This document shows positions 33,239 through 43,338 of a stretch of DNA of 47,031 nucleotides, piece after piece (within the stretch, counting starts at the first letter, position 1; every line of letters starts with the position of its first letter). Below the pieces are notes generated by a model, which had not been told where the DNA came from, searched no databases, and saw nothing but the letters and a program-made list of their open reading frames with translations. The stretch covers positions 1 through 47,031 of the forward strand of contig JAFRSU010000051.1 of assembly GCA_017427415.1 (NCBI GenBank), written 5' to 3'. The stretch comes from Lachnospiraceae bacterium (GTDB taxonomy: Bacteria > Bacillota > Clostridia > Lachnospirales > Lachnospiraceae). The position numbers were made by a program, and so were the translations under genes.

Positions 33239-35707
33239 TCAGGATATCTTCTTCTTATTGAAGTATACCATAGCCCCTTCTCTTAATTCAGCAGTCAAGA
33301 CGTTGATGTATTCACTAGCCTTGTGGCCGCTCGGAGCAGTAACATAAAGACGATTATACAGTCCGTAATATACCTTATATTTACTATTGCTGCCACTCAC
33401 AGGGTCGAATCTGAAGCCGCAGGAGCAGTTTCTGGATTCATTATAGAACTCATCACGTACCTTGGTCTTATATGTTACATCACCGAGTGTAACAACTGCA
33501 TTTTCATTCATCCACATCCAGGATCCGCTTTTCAGTATGAGACTGCCGGCGTCACCGGTAAGGCTTCCCGAAATGTCCAGACTTATGTCTTCATTTAGTG
33601 TAAGCGTGACACCTGATTTTATGATGAGTTCAACTCCGGCAGGAACAGGATAGTATTTGTCGGTATCCTTTAATGTAATATTTTTGGTAACAGTGACCTT
33701 TATCCCTGTCCCGACGGAACGACTTAATACACTATAGAATTCATCGGCTGATGTAACTGTATAAATATCATTACCATCACTATCTTTTTCGCTTTTACCG
33801 CCTGACCCTCCGGCAGAGATCTTTTTGCCGTTGAGTTTCAATGTATCATAGTTATCAAGGAGAAGCGAAGCTTGAAGTTCCTTTGCTTCTTTTTGGTCAG
33901 TTTCGAGGGTTATCTTTGAACCGTAACCTCCAAAAACTTTATTTTTATCATTGATCATCAGAGCAGAGGAACGGCCCGATGTCTTATCGCTTGAAGAAAC
34001 CTTGTAGGTTGTACTTCCGTTTTTCCATGAGGCATCCTTAACTACTATGCAGCCTCCACTCATCTTTACTGCTTTGGCACTGTTTGTCAGAGTACCGAGG
34101 ATGGTCAGACGTGCTTTTAAGGTAAGCTTTTTGCCCTTCTTGATCTTGACCTCTGTTCCAGGATATATTACAAGAGGATCATTGATGGTAAATGATTTTG
34201 TTATGGTTATCGTACCGCCGGTAGACTTGCATTTCTTAAGTGCAGAAGCTAAAGCCTTTTCACTCTTGACTTTTATAGATGCAGGCTTACCTGATACAGT
34301 AGAGTTATCCTTTACGGCACCTATACCCGAATTGATGTTAGTATAGGATGCGTCGCTGAATGCATCCTTTTCCGAATTCTCATAGTGGGAGAAGTCATTG
34401 GTTCCGGATCCTGTAATTACATACTTTACGGCATGCGGAACATATATCTCAGCGTTAAAGAAAGTGTTTTTGTCCCCTGTCTCATATATCAAACGGTCAT
34501 GTGCGTCATAAAAGCTAAGTTTGCCGGTACCGTAAAAGGTACCGCCGATACCTTTTATCTCACGACCGAGAACTTGCTGACAATAAGCAAAGGCTTCAGT
34601 ATAATCGACAGTGAGACTGTCCTTGTACTTGATATCGCATACTGCCTCAAGTGTTGTTTTGCCTTCATAATTGCATATGATGCCTAAAAGACCTTTGACC
34701 TGTTTGGTATCGGTGTAGTCCGTTTTTGAAGAGTAAAAAGATTCTTCGTTAAATTGGGCTTTAAACCACTTGTAAAAATCCTTTACAAAGGATTTTGAAA
34801 GATTTTTTTCGATAATAGCAAGCTCGGTTTTGTTTGGAATCTTATAGCCAAGGTCCGAACTGTGTTTTGAATATTCCTTTTTGTCTGCCTCAAGGACTTT
34901 TTTCAGACCGTCATCCCCGTATTTTTCGCGAATGTATTCAACTATCCAGTAGCTGGGTTCATGTCCGCTATGCCCGGGCTCAAGGAAAAAGTATTTTTTG
35001 ATATTGTCTTCTGTAACCCAGTTGATATCATAGTCAACATCAAGCCCACATTCATTTATGCCATAAGCGGCGATGTTTGAGATCTCGTTTTGGCGCTCGC
35101 TGTATCGGACACGGTCTGCGTACTTCTTCGAGAGAAGGGTTTCTATCGTTCCGGCATAGCTTTCAGCATATCCTTCCGTCAGGATATCTCCGACATATCC
35201 AAAGTTCCTGAGCTGTATAACATGAAGCAGTTCATGGATGATCGTATTGAACTCGTCTGTAATCCGTCCGGATACAGCTTCGTCCTCATAAAATGATACT
35301 CCTATATGTGAAGCCGATTCAATGGCAGCGCCGTATTCACCGTATGTATGGCGCTTTTCAATATCGATAATCGGTTTTTTGCCTTCATAATTGACAGGTG
35401 AAGATTTGGGCATAAAGCTTAGTTTTGTCTTTTCTTCGATGATACCCATGATCTCGTCAATGATGGCAGGAAATGATTCATCGATATATACACCGGCTTC
35501 GACCTTTAGTATAAATCTGTCATATTCGATCTCGTAATCCTTGGCGCTGCATAAGGGGAATTCGTATCCCTCTATATGCTCCATGTATTCACCTGCTTTT
35601 AACGGTCCTAATGCAGGTGCATCAGCACCATACACTGCTTTGGGCAGAGTCAGCACGATAAATAAAAACGCCATAAGTACAGATGTTATCATAGCTTTCC
35701 GTTTCAT
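33239..35707 (-). CDS. Secreted HELLH metallopeptidase-like protein with duplicated beta-helix domains
   Basis: An 822-residue protein. The signal peptide ends near VYG-A; AGGAGG precedes the ATG. HELLH at 158-162 and Glu178 in TEGYAES form a gluzincin-type zinc site (peptidase MA-like). The domain ends around 330. Two similar modules follow at about 480-590 and 650-770, each with short hydrophobic strands and a Gly-rich turn (GGTITITKSFTINDPLVIYPG; GIKVTVTKNITLKDTDKYYP), suggesting pectate-lyase-like beta-helices. They may bind polysaccharide or surface. No wall anchor is seen. The substrate is unknown. Confidence 0.75.
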   Translation of the reverse strand: MKRKAMITSVLMAFLFIVLTLPKAVYGADAPALGPLKAGEYMEHIEGYEFPLCSAKDYEIEYDRFILKVEAGVYIDESFPAIIDEIMGIIEEKTKLSFMPKSSPVNYEGKKPIIDIEKRHTYGEYGAAIESASHIGVSFYEDEAVSGRITDEFNTIIHELLHVIQLRNFGYVGDILTEGYAESYAGTIETLLSKKYADRVRYSERQNEISNIAAYGINECGLDVDYDINWVTEDNIKKYFFLEPGHSGHEPSYWIVEYIREKYGDDGLKKVLEADKKEYSKHSSDLGYKIPNKTELAIIEKNLSKSFVKDFYKWFKAQFNEESFYSSKTDYTDTKQVKGLLGIICNYEGKTTLEAVCDIKYKDSLTVDYTEAFAYCQQVLGREIKGIGGTFYGTGKLSFYDAHDRLIYETGDKNTFFNAEIYVPHAVKYVITGSGTNDFSHYENSEKDAFSDASYTNINSGIGAVKDNSTVSGKPASIKVKSEKALASALKKCKSTGGTITITKSFTINDPLVIYPGTEVKIKKGKKLTLKARLTILGTLTNSAKAVKMSGGCIVVKDASWKNGSTTYKVSSSDKTSGRSSALMINDKNKVFGGYGSKITLETDQKEAKELQASLLLDNYDTLKLNGKKISAGGSGGKSEKDSDGNDIYTVTSADEFYSVLSRSVGTGIKVTVTKNITLKDTDKYYPVPAGVELIIKSGVTLTLNEDISLDISGSLTGDAGSLILKSGSWMWMNENAVVTLGDVTYKTKVRDEFYNESRNCSCGFRFDPVSGSNSKYKVYYGLYNRLYVTAPSGHKASEYINVLTAELREGAMVYFNKKKIS

Positions 35708-35760
35708 AAAATACCTCCTGTCATATAAAAATACAATATTCCTTCAAACATCCCCTTCTT

Positions 35761-37356
35761 TTACCTGGTAAACTGTGATATGAATTTCCAAGCCTGCTCG
35801 TTAGTATGATGACGGCACTCATGTACCTGATTGTCGATGCTTGCAAATGCTGTACGGCATACACCATCCTCACTGTCATAGTAGTTGATGGTGAGGTTGG
35901 CGTCACGCGAGTCGTCATGTACTACCTCTACGCGGTCACCGGAGATACCGTAGATCTTGTTCTCCCAGTTATCCTTATCCGCATAATTAAGGTCAAACTT
36001 CTTCTTTAACTTATTGGTCTCGGCTGCATACTGTATCCTCTCTAAGCCTGTCTCAGCCTGGAAAGGCAGTTCGGGTAAGTGTGACTTCTCTCCGCCTGCA
36101 TAGAAAAGCGGTACGGGTACTGTTGTATTGAGCTTGTCTCCCAAGTCTTTTCCGAACGGATTGTTCCTTACGGGGAACAGTGCACACTGGGGAGCCATGC
36201 CTGCGAATACTTCAGGGTACTCCTGATACATATCCCATGTCTTGCCGCTGCCCATTGAGAAGCCTGAGCAGTAGATACGGTGCTCATCTATCTTATACTT
36301 CTTCTTAAGGTCGTTTAATACCTCTATAACTTCGGTAGCTGTCACATCCTGGTGGTTCTCTATAGCTACATAGAGGAATCCGTATCTGTGAGCTATCTCC
36401 CACCAGCCCGATACGAATGTTAAGTACATGGTGGAGTCTCCGCCGCCATGGAAGCCTATAAGAAGCGGAACAGGTCCGTTGTCAAACAGATCGTTGTTAT
36501 AATATGCAAAATAGCCTACCTTATGCTCTTTTGCATCCTTATATCTTCCCCTGTTGTCAGGTGATGTCTGAACAAGTGTGAAGCCTGCTTCTTCTGTCAT
36601 GTTAAGTGCTGCAAAATCAGGCTCGATCTCCATGTTGCCGCACCACATCTTGAACTGGCGTACAAATGCCTTAAAATCAGCCTTGTAGTCAGCACTGTCC
36701 TTTAAGAGGAGATTCTGGCAGCCGTCAAAAGCAGCATTGATCTCTGCGCTGTTGCCTACGCTCAATATTCCTATATCCTTACGCTCCACATCAGGTGTAA
36801 CGCTTAAGCCTTCCATGGAGAGACATGCCGGAGTGATCTCTCCGGGACCCCATAAGTACTCGCCCTGCAGAGTTTTTATCAGATTCTTAGCCACATAATC
36901 GGCCGATGCGCCGTAGCTGTATATATCTGCCCTGAATATGGCTCCCTTTACAAAGAAGCCCTTAAACTCTCTGGTAAAGAAATCCGTGATCTCTATGATG
37001 CCGTCCTTATAATAAGGATTCATCTTTATCTCGCCGATAAGTGATACATATAAGCTCTCGTCCGCATTTTTCCATGCGCCCTCACATGTGGGATATACGA
37101 AAAGCACACTTGAATCAACTGCTGAAGCTATATCAGCAAGGCCGCTCTCCTTAGCGAAGTTTACAGCCTCCTCCATGGACTTCCTGTTCTCCTCAAATAC
37201 AAGTAACAGAGGAGCTCTGAAGCTGTAATTTACTACCTCACCGTCGATATCTGTCTTAGGTACATATACCTTCAGATAAAACTTCTCAAATTCATGCTCC
37301 CAGTACTTTCCGCCATCCGCCATAACAGTCACGGCGGGTCTTTCCATCATTGCCAT
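35761..37356 (-). CDS. Alpha/beta hydrolase, esterase (PHB-depolymerase-like)
   Basis: A 531-residue protein with no signal peptide. AGGAGGG precedes the ATG. The C-terminal half is the hydrolase: oxyanion-loop motif [15 protein letters not shown], nucleophile elbow GFSMGSG with the catalytic Ser, and a His-rich [15 protein letters not shown] near the end for the catalytic His. The N-terminal ~250 residues repeat a beta-rich hydrolase-like pattern ([19 protein letters not shown], then [12 protein letters not shown]) without a GxSxG, perhaps a degenerate domain. It ends 53 bases before the metallopeptidase gene. The likely role is hydrolysis of an ester-linked substrate such as acetylated or feruloylated sugars; this is inference. 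Confidence 0.75.
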   Translation of the reverse strand: MAMMERPAVTVMADGGKYWEHEFEKFYLKVYVPKTDIDGEVVNYSFRAPLLLVFEENRKSMEEAVNFAKESGLADIASAVDSSVLFVYPTCEGAWKNADESLYVSLIGEIKMNPYYKDGIIEITDFFTREFKGFFVKGAIFRADIYSYGASADYVAKNLIKTLQGEYLWGPGEITPACLSMEGLSVTPDVERKDIGILSVGNSAEINAAFDGCQNLLLKDSADYKADFKAFVRQFKMWCGNMEIEPDFAALNMTEEAGFTLVQTSPDNRGRYKDAKEHKVGYFAYYNNDLFDNGPVPLLIGFHGGGDSTMYLTFVSGWWEIAHRYGFLYVAIENHQDVTATEVIEVLNDLKKKYKIDEHRIYCSGFSMGSGKTWDMYQEYPEVFAGMAPQCALFPVRNNPFGKDLGDKLNTTVPVPLFYAGGEKSHLPELPFQAETGLERIQYAAETNKLKKKFDLNYADKDNWENKIYGISGDRVEVVHDDSRDANLTINYYDSEDGVCRTAFASIDNQVHECRHHTNEQAWKFISQFTR

Positions 37357-37399
37357 AAAATACCCTCCTAAAACGTTTTTGTAAAACCCTTAAAAAAAG

Positions 37400-37433
37400 C
37401 CCTGTGATACTAAGACTTGAAAGTATCACAGGG
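37400..37433 (-). terminator. Terminator of the 37.5-kb lipoprotein gene
   Basis: Perfect 11-base arms CCCTGTGATAC / GTATCACAGGG with a T-run on the minus-strand side. Confidence 0.85.
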
Positions 37434-37493
37434 GTCCTTAGTAATTTATTATTATAACAAAACATATATGAAAAAACAACCGGAAAGTTGCTT

Positions 37494-38462
37494 TTATGAT
37501 ACAGGTATTGCTAAATTTACCTTTTCCTTCATCCAGCTAAGAAATGCCTTTCTAAACTCATCATAGTTCTCAGGGTGCTTGGTACCGCAGGCTGAGATAT
37601 TTAAACCGTCATCAAAACTAAAGCTTACCTGGAACCACTCGGCATTGTTGTAGTCTTCCGCTGTCTCATCGTAGTCATACCAGTTAAGTATCCCATAGTC
37701 ATCTATCATTTTCTTTACTTCATCGAGTCCTATATCCTTTAACGGAAAAGTGAGCATATAGTGCTGCTCTCCTACAGGGAAATACTCTCCGCTCTTAGAG
37801 GTATACTTAATATCGAGGTTATTCTCACGGATATTTTCATCAAAGATATGGAAGGTATATGAATCACTGCCGGAGGTTCCTTTTTGAAGGAAATAAACGT
37901 ATATGCCATTAAGGTTTCCGTTTATGCCCTTGGCTATTATTTCGGAGCGGTACTTATCAAGGCAGGCCTTCTTTACCGGAGCCATCACATTATTAAGCCC
38001 AGTCTCAAACTCTCCGTACCCTTCAGGATAGGCATTGCTTCCGTGCGCACTCATCTCACTTCCGTCATTGAACTTGATAGTTAACGAAAATCCGTCACCG
38101 TCCAGGACATTTTTATTCACCTTATCAAAGCCGTCCCATTCCCAGACTTTACAGTCTTTATAGAGCTGCTCCAAGTCCCCTAAGACTACCGGCTCGCACT
38201 CGTATTCCATCTCACCGTATGCCTGATGCTCACCGTCCTCAAAGTTAAATACGGTCTTACCGTCTTTAGATGTCACGGTAAAGTCAGAACCTATGCGCAT
38301 CCCGTGATATCCGTAATAAAACGATGCTATACCGCTTTCATTGGGTTTCGCCTTTGAGCCCTTGCCGCCGGTACCCTTTACTCCCGAGCACCCTCCGAGT
38401 ATCATAGACAGAATCCCCATAAATAGTAAACTCCTTATTGTTTTATTCTTTAAACGGAACAT
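37494..38462 (-). CDS. Lipoprotein with internally duplicated domain
   Basis: A 322-residue protein. Lipobox LGGC after a typical signal peptide. The mature protein holds two related units: FSLTIKFNDGSEMSAHGSNA followed by YPEGYGEFE, and FQVSFSFDDGLNISACGTKH followed by PENYDEFR. Each is preceded by a Trp-rich segment, so the protein arose by tandem duplication. No named family is recognised. It begins 15 bases after the beta-helix protein gene and probably shares its transcript. Confidence 0.7.
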   Translation of the reverse strand: MFRLKNKTIRSLLFMGILSMILGGCSGVKGTGGKGSKAKPNESGIASFYYGYHGMRIGSDFTVTSKDGKTVFNFEDGEHQAYGEMEYECEPVVLGDLEQLYKDCKVWEWDGFDKVNKNVLDGDGFSLTIKFNDGSEMSAHGSNAYPEGYGEFETGLNNVMAPVKKACLDKYRSEIIAKGINGNLNGIYVYFLQKGTSGSDSYTFHIFDENIRENNLDIKYTSKSGEYFPVGEQHYMLTFPLKDIGLDEVKKMIDDYGILNWYDYDETAEDYNNAEWFQVSFSFDDGLNISACGTKHPENYDEFRKAFLSWMKEKVNLAIPVS

Positions 38463-38477
38463 TTAATTCTCTGAATA

Positions 38478-39161
38478 TCAGACATCTTCCCTCTTTGCTA
38501 CCACTACACCGCCGGTCTTAAATATAGAATCTGCGGGTACAAAACCTCTTACCATGGAAAGGGGGTATACATTTGAATGCTTTCCTACTACAGTACCGGG
38601 GTTAAGCACGGAGTTGCAGCCTACTTCCACATTATCTGCCAGCATGGCACCGAACTTCTTTAATCCTGTCTCAACCTTGGTCCCTTTATAGTTTACCGTG
38701 ACTAAAGTCTTATCCTGTTTTACATTTGATGTTACGGCACCGGCACCTGTATGTGACTTAAAGCCGAATACCGAGTCGCCGACATAGTTATAATGAGGTA
38801 CCTGTACTTTATTGAAAAGGACTACATTCTTAAGCTCTGTAGAGTTGCCTACTACACATCCCTCACCTACTATGGCTTTGCCGCGGACAAATGCGCACTG
38901 CCTTACCTCGGTATTTTTTCCTATGATGCAGGGACCTGTGATACTTGCGGTAGGTGCCACTGTCGCCGACTTAGCTATCCAGATATCCTCTCCCTTTTTC
39001 TCGTACTCCTCAGGATCGAGTGTGGGACCTAACTTCTTGATAAAATCCCCTATCTCGGGTAATACTTCCCAAGGGTAGGTTTTCCCTTCAAAAAGCTCTG
39101 CCGCTATTGTCTGCGATAAATCGTACATGTTCGCAATCGTCATTTCACTGTAATCTGCCAT
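38478..39161 (-). CDS. Left-handed beta-helix (hexapeptide) protein, GlmU C-terminal-like
   Basis: A 227-residue protein. After about 60 helical residues, hexapeptide repeats begin (IWIAKSATVAPTASITGPCI, IGKNTEVRQCAFVRG, AIVGEGCVVGNSTELKN). YNYVGDSVFGFKSHTGAGAV and LADNVEVGCNSVLNPGTVVG match the GlmU acetyltransferase-type fold, but the nucleotidyltransferase domain is missing. GGAGG precedes the ATG. Such proteins are often named UDP-GlcNAc pyrophosphorylase-related; the likely role is acyl transfer to a sugar nucleotide, or a non-catalytic scaffold. Confidence 0.78.
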   Translation of the reverse strand: MADYSEMTIANMYDLSQTIAAELFEGKTYPWEVLPEIGDFIKKLGPTLDPEEYEKKGEDIWIAKSATVAPTASITGPCIIGKNTEVRQCAFVRGKAIVGEGCVVGNSTELKNVVLFNKVQVPHYNYVGDSVFGFKSHTGAGAVTSNVKQDKTLVTVNYKGTKVETGLKKFGAMLADNVEVGCNSVLNPGTVVGKHSNVYPLSMVRGFVPADSIFKTGGVVVAKREDV

Positions 39162-39270
39162 TTTACTGTCCTCCGATAATCATTATGAATGGATATACTT
39201 AGCATATCCGGATACAATTTTATACTATTAAGCGGGATTGTCAATAATATGTTATATGACGTAATATCGA

Positions 39271-42200
39271 TTATTCTCCGAAAATCTTATCAAAGCATTC
39301 ATAAAGATTGTTGTACCGTTTGAGAAGTTCCCCTTCCTCTCTCTTTATCTTCTTTATGTTTCCTTCCCTGCCGGCTGCCTCCAAAGAGGATACATACTTA
39401 GCAAACTCCGAAGCTCCTATGAGGCGGGCAGAGTTTTTAAGGTCACTGATCATTACCGTGAAATTATCATAATCTTTCTTGTCAAGATCCTCCTTTATCA
39501 TTTCCATAGCCTTCTTCGCCGTTCTGTAAAAGCTGCGGCAGATGGCAATATAGGAATCTTTGCCTCCCGAAATATCTATACCCTTTACTATATCCATTCC
39601 TTCTATCATGGATATCTTATGCAGCAGGTTCTCTTCTTCCAGTTCTTTTGAAGTATGGTCATTTTCATCATAGACCATAACAATCTTGTCATCAGGGAGA
39701 TAGCTCTCGATCATAGCTTCAAGTCTGGCTCCGTCAAGAGGTTTGGCAAGGTAGTTTGTATAACCGAGGTTTAAGTATTCTTCACGGGCACCTTTTACTA
39801 CATGAGTAGTAAGTACAACTATCGGAGTTTCGGCATTGAGCGGACAGAGGGTCTTTATATTGTTCATGGTATCATCCGCGGTCGAGCCCGGCATCTTGGA
39901 ATCGATCAGGATGATATCATATGGTGTTTTATGAGCAAGCTGTTCCGCTTCATCACCGTTATGTGCCACATCGGTCTGAACCTCTATCCTCTTTAAAAGA
40001 TTTCTGGTAACGGTGATGTTCATCTCGTTTTCATCTATGATGAGTATTTTGGCTCCCGGAGCATGATATCTTTCCTTTTGAGAGATCACCGTATTTCTTT
40101 CTTCAGGCTGTGTCTCGCCGTTCTTATCCGGTTCAAACTCTTCTATCCTGTCATGCTGTGAAAGCTCATGGATATTGTTTATAAGATTGATCAGTTTCTT
40201 ACCTGCCGTATCAATGTCGATGGCATATTTCTTTATATGCTCTTCATTAGATTCCCTTATTATCATCGTATCCATTCCGATGATGGCATTTATGGGGTTC
40301 TTTATCTCATTGGACATATTGGCTAAGAATTCCGATTTGGTCCTGTTTGCATTTTCCTCCATATGCAGTGCACGCTCCAGCGCTTCGGATTTTTCACGTT
40401 CGAGCTGTGAAACGACAAGCTCATGCCTGCCGGTCTCTTTTCTTCTCTGCGACCACAAAGCTCCCTGTACGATGGAGATTACGATAAATACGATAAAAGT
40501 AAACACCATCAGGGTAAAATACAGTAGGAATCCTACAGTTTCAAACAATTCTTTTTCTTTTGAGAAAACATATGTCTGTTTGGATAATTCCCTGCCTCTT
40601 TCGTCCAGTACGCTTATAACAAAATCATGATTTCCGTATGGTATGTCGTAGTAGGTTACGCTGCCAAGCTTGCTGGACAGCACTATGTTTTTGCTGGCAT
40701 CCACACCGCTTAGGAAATAGCTTACATACGGGTCGGATGACGTGTAGTTATTGATCTCGAGATTGAGTTCGATACGATCGGTATCCTTAGGGATAAAAAT
40801 AGTACCGACCTGAGTGACATCCTTATACTCTCCGTCTAAGGTTACCGATGTTATCTTGGTTTTAAACTCCTCAACATTCATCTCATAATTGTTGAGGTCA
40901 AGCATATATATACCGCTGGTACCGCAGATAAATAAATGCTCGTCATCTGTTTTATAATTCCATGCATTACTGGTGATACTGCCGGGAAGACCTGCCTTAG
41001 TATCAAGAAGCATATAACTGTCCATCCTGCCGGTTTCAAGCAGTGTCTCATATTCGCTTATATATATGCCGGCTCCGCCTAAAACAAATATCTCACCTGT
41101 CTTATTAAGTGCTATATCGAAATTGTTATAATAAGGCATTCTTATTTCCGAGATCTTAAACGAACTGTCCATATAACACATGCCGCTTCCGGTCATAACG
41201 AAATACCCGTCTGCTTCGGGATCCTTTACTACTCTTAAGATCACACCCGAAGGAAGTCCGTCCTCACATGTGATATACCTTTCAAGCCGGGCATTTTTTA
41301 TGATTGCGATACCGTCTCCGTCGGTCCCGCCCAGGATCTTTCCGTCTTTCGTCTCCAGGATATTCAGTACAGTACCGCCTGCAAGGTCAGTCCCGAGCTT
41401 TAGCTCTCCTATCACCTTATGGTCCTTCATGAATACCATTCCGACATCACTTGAAGATATAACGGTACCGTCAGAAAGCACCTTTACCACTCTTATCATT
41501 TTGGATGTCTTATCTAAGCTCGCATATTCACGTAAGGTTCCGTCAGGGGTCAGTTCCATAACACCCCGGTCGTAAGTAGCCAAAAGGAGGTTACCGTCAT
41601 TACCTATATCAAGACCTCTTATCCTGTTACCTGACAGTGCCTCGGTCACCTCATTTTTAATACTTTCTCCATTATCAACATCCAAGATCTTCAGGCCGTC
41701 ATTCGTCGCAACATGGAGGTAACCGTTCCATGCTTTTATGGCGTTGCAGACTGTCGTCTTCTCATTACAGAGCTTAAACACATCCGTAAAGCATGATCTG
41801 CCCAGACACAGCAGACCGCATCTTGACGAAGTAAACCACAGATTGCCCTGGTAATCCTTATATATATGGTCTATGGAATTATTGAAAACACCTGTCTCTA
41901 TCATCGTAAGGTGTTCTTTTTCATCTATATATCCTATACCGTTATCGGCGGCAATAAAAGTGATATTATCTTCAAAATAAAAATCTCTGATGGTCTTCAT
42001 CCCGGGAATGGAAACGGATCTTATAAACCTGAAATCACCATCATCAAACCTGTATATAACTATCTTTTCGGCATCAGTACCGATATAGATATTATCTTCA
42101 TTATCTACTCTTATACCCTTAGCAGAAAAGCCGCTTAAGGAAAGCTCGGCTACGCGGTCACCGTTTTCGTAGCAGCTTACCCCTCCGATATTATTCATGA

Positions 42201-43320
42201 CTATCATATGTCCTTCTCTGTCCGGAGAAAGGTCCCTGATATTTCCGGCATGAACATCCGTCTTAACTATCCTTACATCTCCTTTATCATATTCGGCAAC
42301 TACCAGACCGCCGGTAGTACCGAAGTAATATAGTCCGTTGCTGTCCCTGGAAATACACTTGACCGAATTTGAAGGAAGACCGTTGTTCGTATTCAATGTC
42401 ACCCATGACATATCAATATTCAAAAGCGTTACTCCCGAATCCTGGGTTCCTGCCCAGAGACGATCCTCATTATCGACAAATAGGGTCTGGACAGAACGAA
42501 CAGTATTGATATTGTCTATAAGGACAAATTTGGAACCGTTGAACCGGAACAGACCCCCGTATGTACCGATCCACATTGAGCCGTCAGCAGTCATAGCCAT
42601 ATCATTTAAGCATCCGCCCGCAAGACCGTTTTCACTGTTATAGAGCTTTTCGACAAAGCTGATCGCACTGTCAGCCTTTGCCCCCGACACCCCTGTCATA
42701 CCCGTAAAGATATAAACAAGTATAAGCCCTAAGGAGACCTTTTTCAAAAGCTCCTTCTTTAATGCCGCCGCTCTTTTTCTTTTTCTGAACCGTTTACTTA
42801 TATTCAATCCGAAATATATAAGAAGCATAGCTGCCAGCACATCGGAAAAGCACACGAATATAGCGGCCAGCACATATCCGAGCCAGACAGGTGATGAAAT
42901 ACTTTCCAGATAATCAAATATGGCATCTACAATGTAGAACCCGCTTTTACCATCATTGATGCTTAAATTTATCATTATCATGATCGCAGCCCTGATAACC
43001 GTAAAGAAAGCTGTCGCGCTGAATATCAATGAAAATCTCTCGAAAAATCTGTTATGCTTTACTAAAAGTCCTGCGGCCACGGCAACAAAAACATCCGCGA
43101 TCAGATAATACCAGTCTGCCAGACTGAATATAGACGAAAACGCGCAGCCGACAACAACCGCTATAACACCTGTAACGGGTCCTTCAAGATATGCGGCAAG
43201 TAACGTTCCGCACAGATTGAAATACATGGGCCATTCAAAGTGAAATGCTGTATAACGGCCCGCTACATTAAGTATTACCGCGATCACAGCTATCAGTATC
43301 CTTTTCCCCCATTTATTCAT
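39271..43320 (-). CDS. Pseudo-hybrid histidine kinase: membrane domain, Reg_prop propeller, Y_Y_Y, degenerate HisKA, REC, degenerate HPt
   Basis: A 1349-residue protein. About six membrane helices (1-205), resembling an ECF-transporter S-component type fold, then a propeller region with many Reg_prop repeats (SMWIGTYGGLFRFNG, LWAGTQDSGVTLL, LWFTSSRCGLLCL). A Y_Y_Y-like domain (about 855-925), one membrane helix (about 935-960) and a coiled coil follow. The HisKA motif reads MSNEIKNP instead of MSHEIRTP, with Asn1004 replacing the phospho-His. No HATPase_c domain exists before REC (about 1085-1200), whose Asp in ILIDSKMPG is kept. The HPt-like end reads SDLKNSARLIGA, with Ser1292 in place of His. 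It cannot act as a normal kinase. Last gene of a c-di-GMP operon. Confidence 0.85.
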   Translation of the reverse strand: MNKWGKRILIAVIAVILNVAGRYTAFHFEWPMYFNLCGTLLAAYLEGPVTGVIAVVVGCAFSSIFSLADWYYLIADVFVAVAAGLLVKHNRFFERFSLIFSATAFFTVIRAAIMIMINLSINDGKSGFYIVDAIFDYLESISSPVWLGYVLAAIFVCFSDVLAAMLLIYFGLNISKRFRKRKRAAALKKELLKKVSLGLILVYIFTGMTGVSGAKADSAISFVEKLYNSENGLAGGCLNDMAMTADGSMWIGTYGGLFRFNGSKFVLIDNINTVRSVQTLFVDNEDRLWAGTQDSGVTLLNIDMSWVTLNTNNGLPSNSVKCISRDSNGLYYFGTTGGLVVAEYDKGDVRIVKTDVHAGNIRDLSPDREGHMIVMNNIGGVSCYENGDRVAELSLSGFSAKGIRVDNEDNIYIGTDAEKIVIYRFDDGDFRFIRSVSIPGMKTIRDFYFEDNITFIAADNGIGYIDEKEHLTMIETGVFNNSIDHIYKDYQGNLWFTSSRCGLLCLGRSCFTDVFKLCNEKTTVCNAIKAWNGYLHVATNDGLKILDVDNGESIKNEVTEALSGNRIRGLDIGNDGNLLLATYDRGVMELTPDGTLREYASLDKTSKMIRVVKVLSDGTVISSSDVGMVFMKDHKVIGELKLGTDLAGGTVLNILETKDGKILGGTDGDGIAIIKNARLERYITCEDGLPSGVILRVVKDPEADGYFVMTGSGMCYMDSSFKISEIRMPYYNNFDIALNKTGEIFVLGGAGIYISEYETLLETGRMDSYMLLDTKAGLPGSITSNAWNYKTDDEHLFICGTSGIYMLDLNNYEMNVEEFKTKITSVTLDGEYKDVTQVGTIFIPKDTDRIELNLEINNYTSSDPYVSYFLSGVDASKNIVLSSKLGSVTYYDIPYGNHDFVISVLDERGRELSKQTYVFSKEKELFETVGFLLYFTLMVFTFIVFIVISIVQGALWSQRRKETGRHELVVSQLEREKSEALERALHMEENANRTKSEFLANMSNEIKNPINAIIGMDTMIIRESNEEHIKKYAIDIDTAGKKLINLINNIHELSQHDRIEEFEPDKNGETQPEERNTVISQKERYHAPGAKILIIDENEMNITVTRNLLKRIEVQTDVAHNGDEAEQLAHKTPYDIILIDSKMPGSTADDTMNNIKTLCPLNAETPIVVLTTHVVKGAREEYLNLGYTNYLAKPLDGARLEAMIESYLPDDKIVMVYDENDHTSKELEEENLLHKISMIEGMDIVKGIDISGGKDSYIAICRSFYRTAKKAMEMIKEDLDKKDYDNFTVMISDLKNSARLIGASEFAKYVSSLEAAGREGNIKKIKREEGELLKRYNNLYECFDKIFGE

Positions 43321-43338
43321 TCCCGGTCAGCTCCTCTT

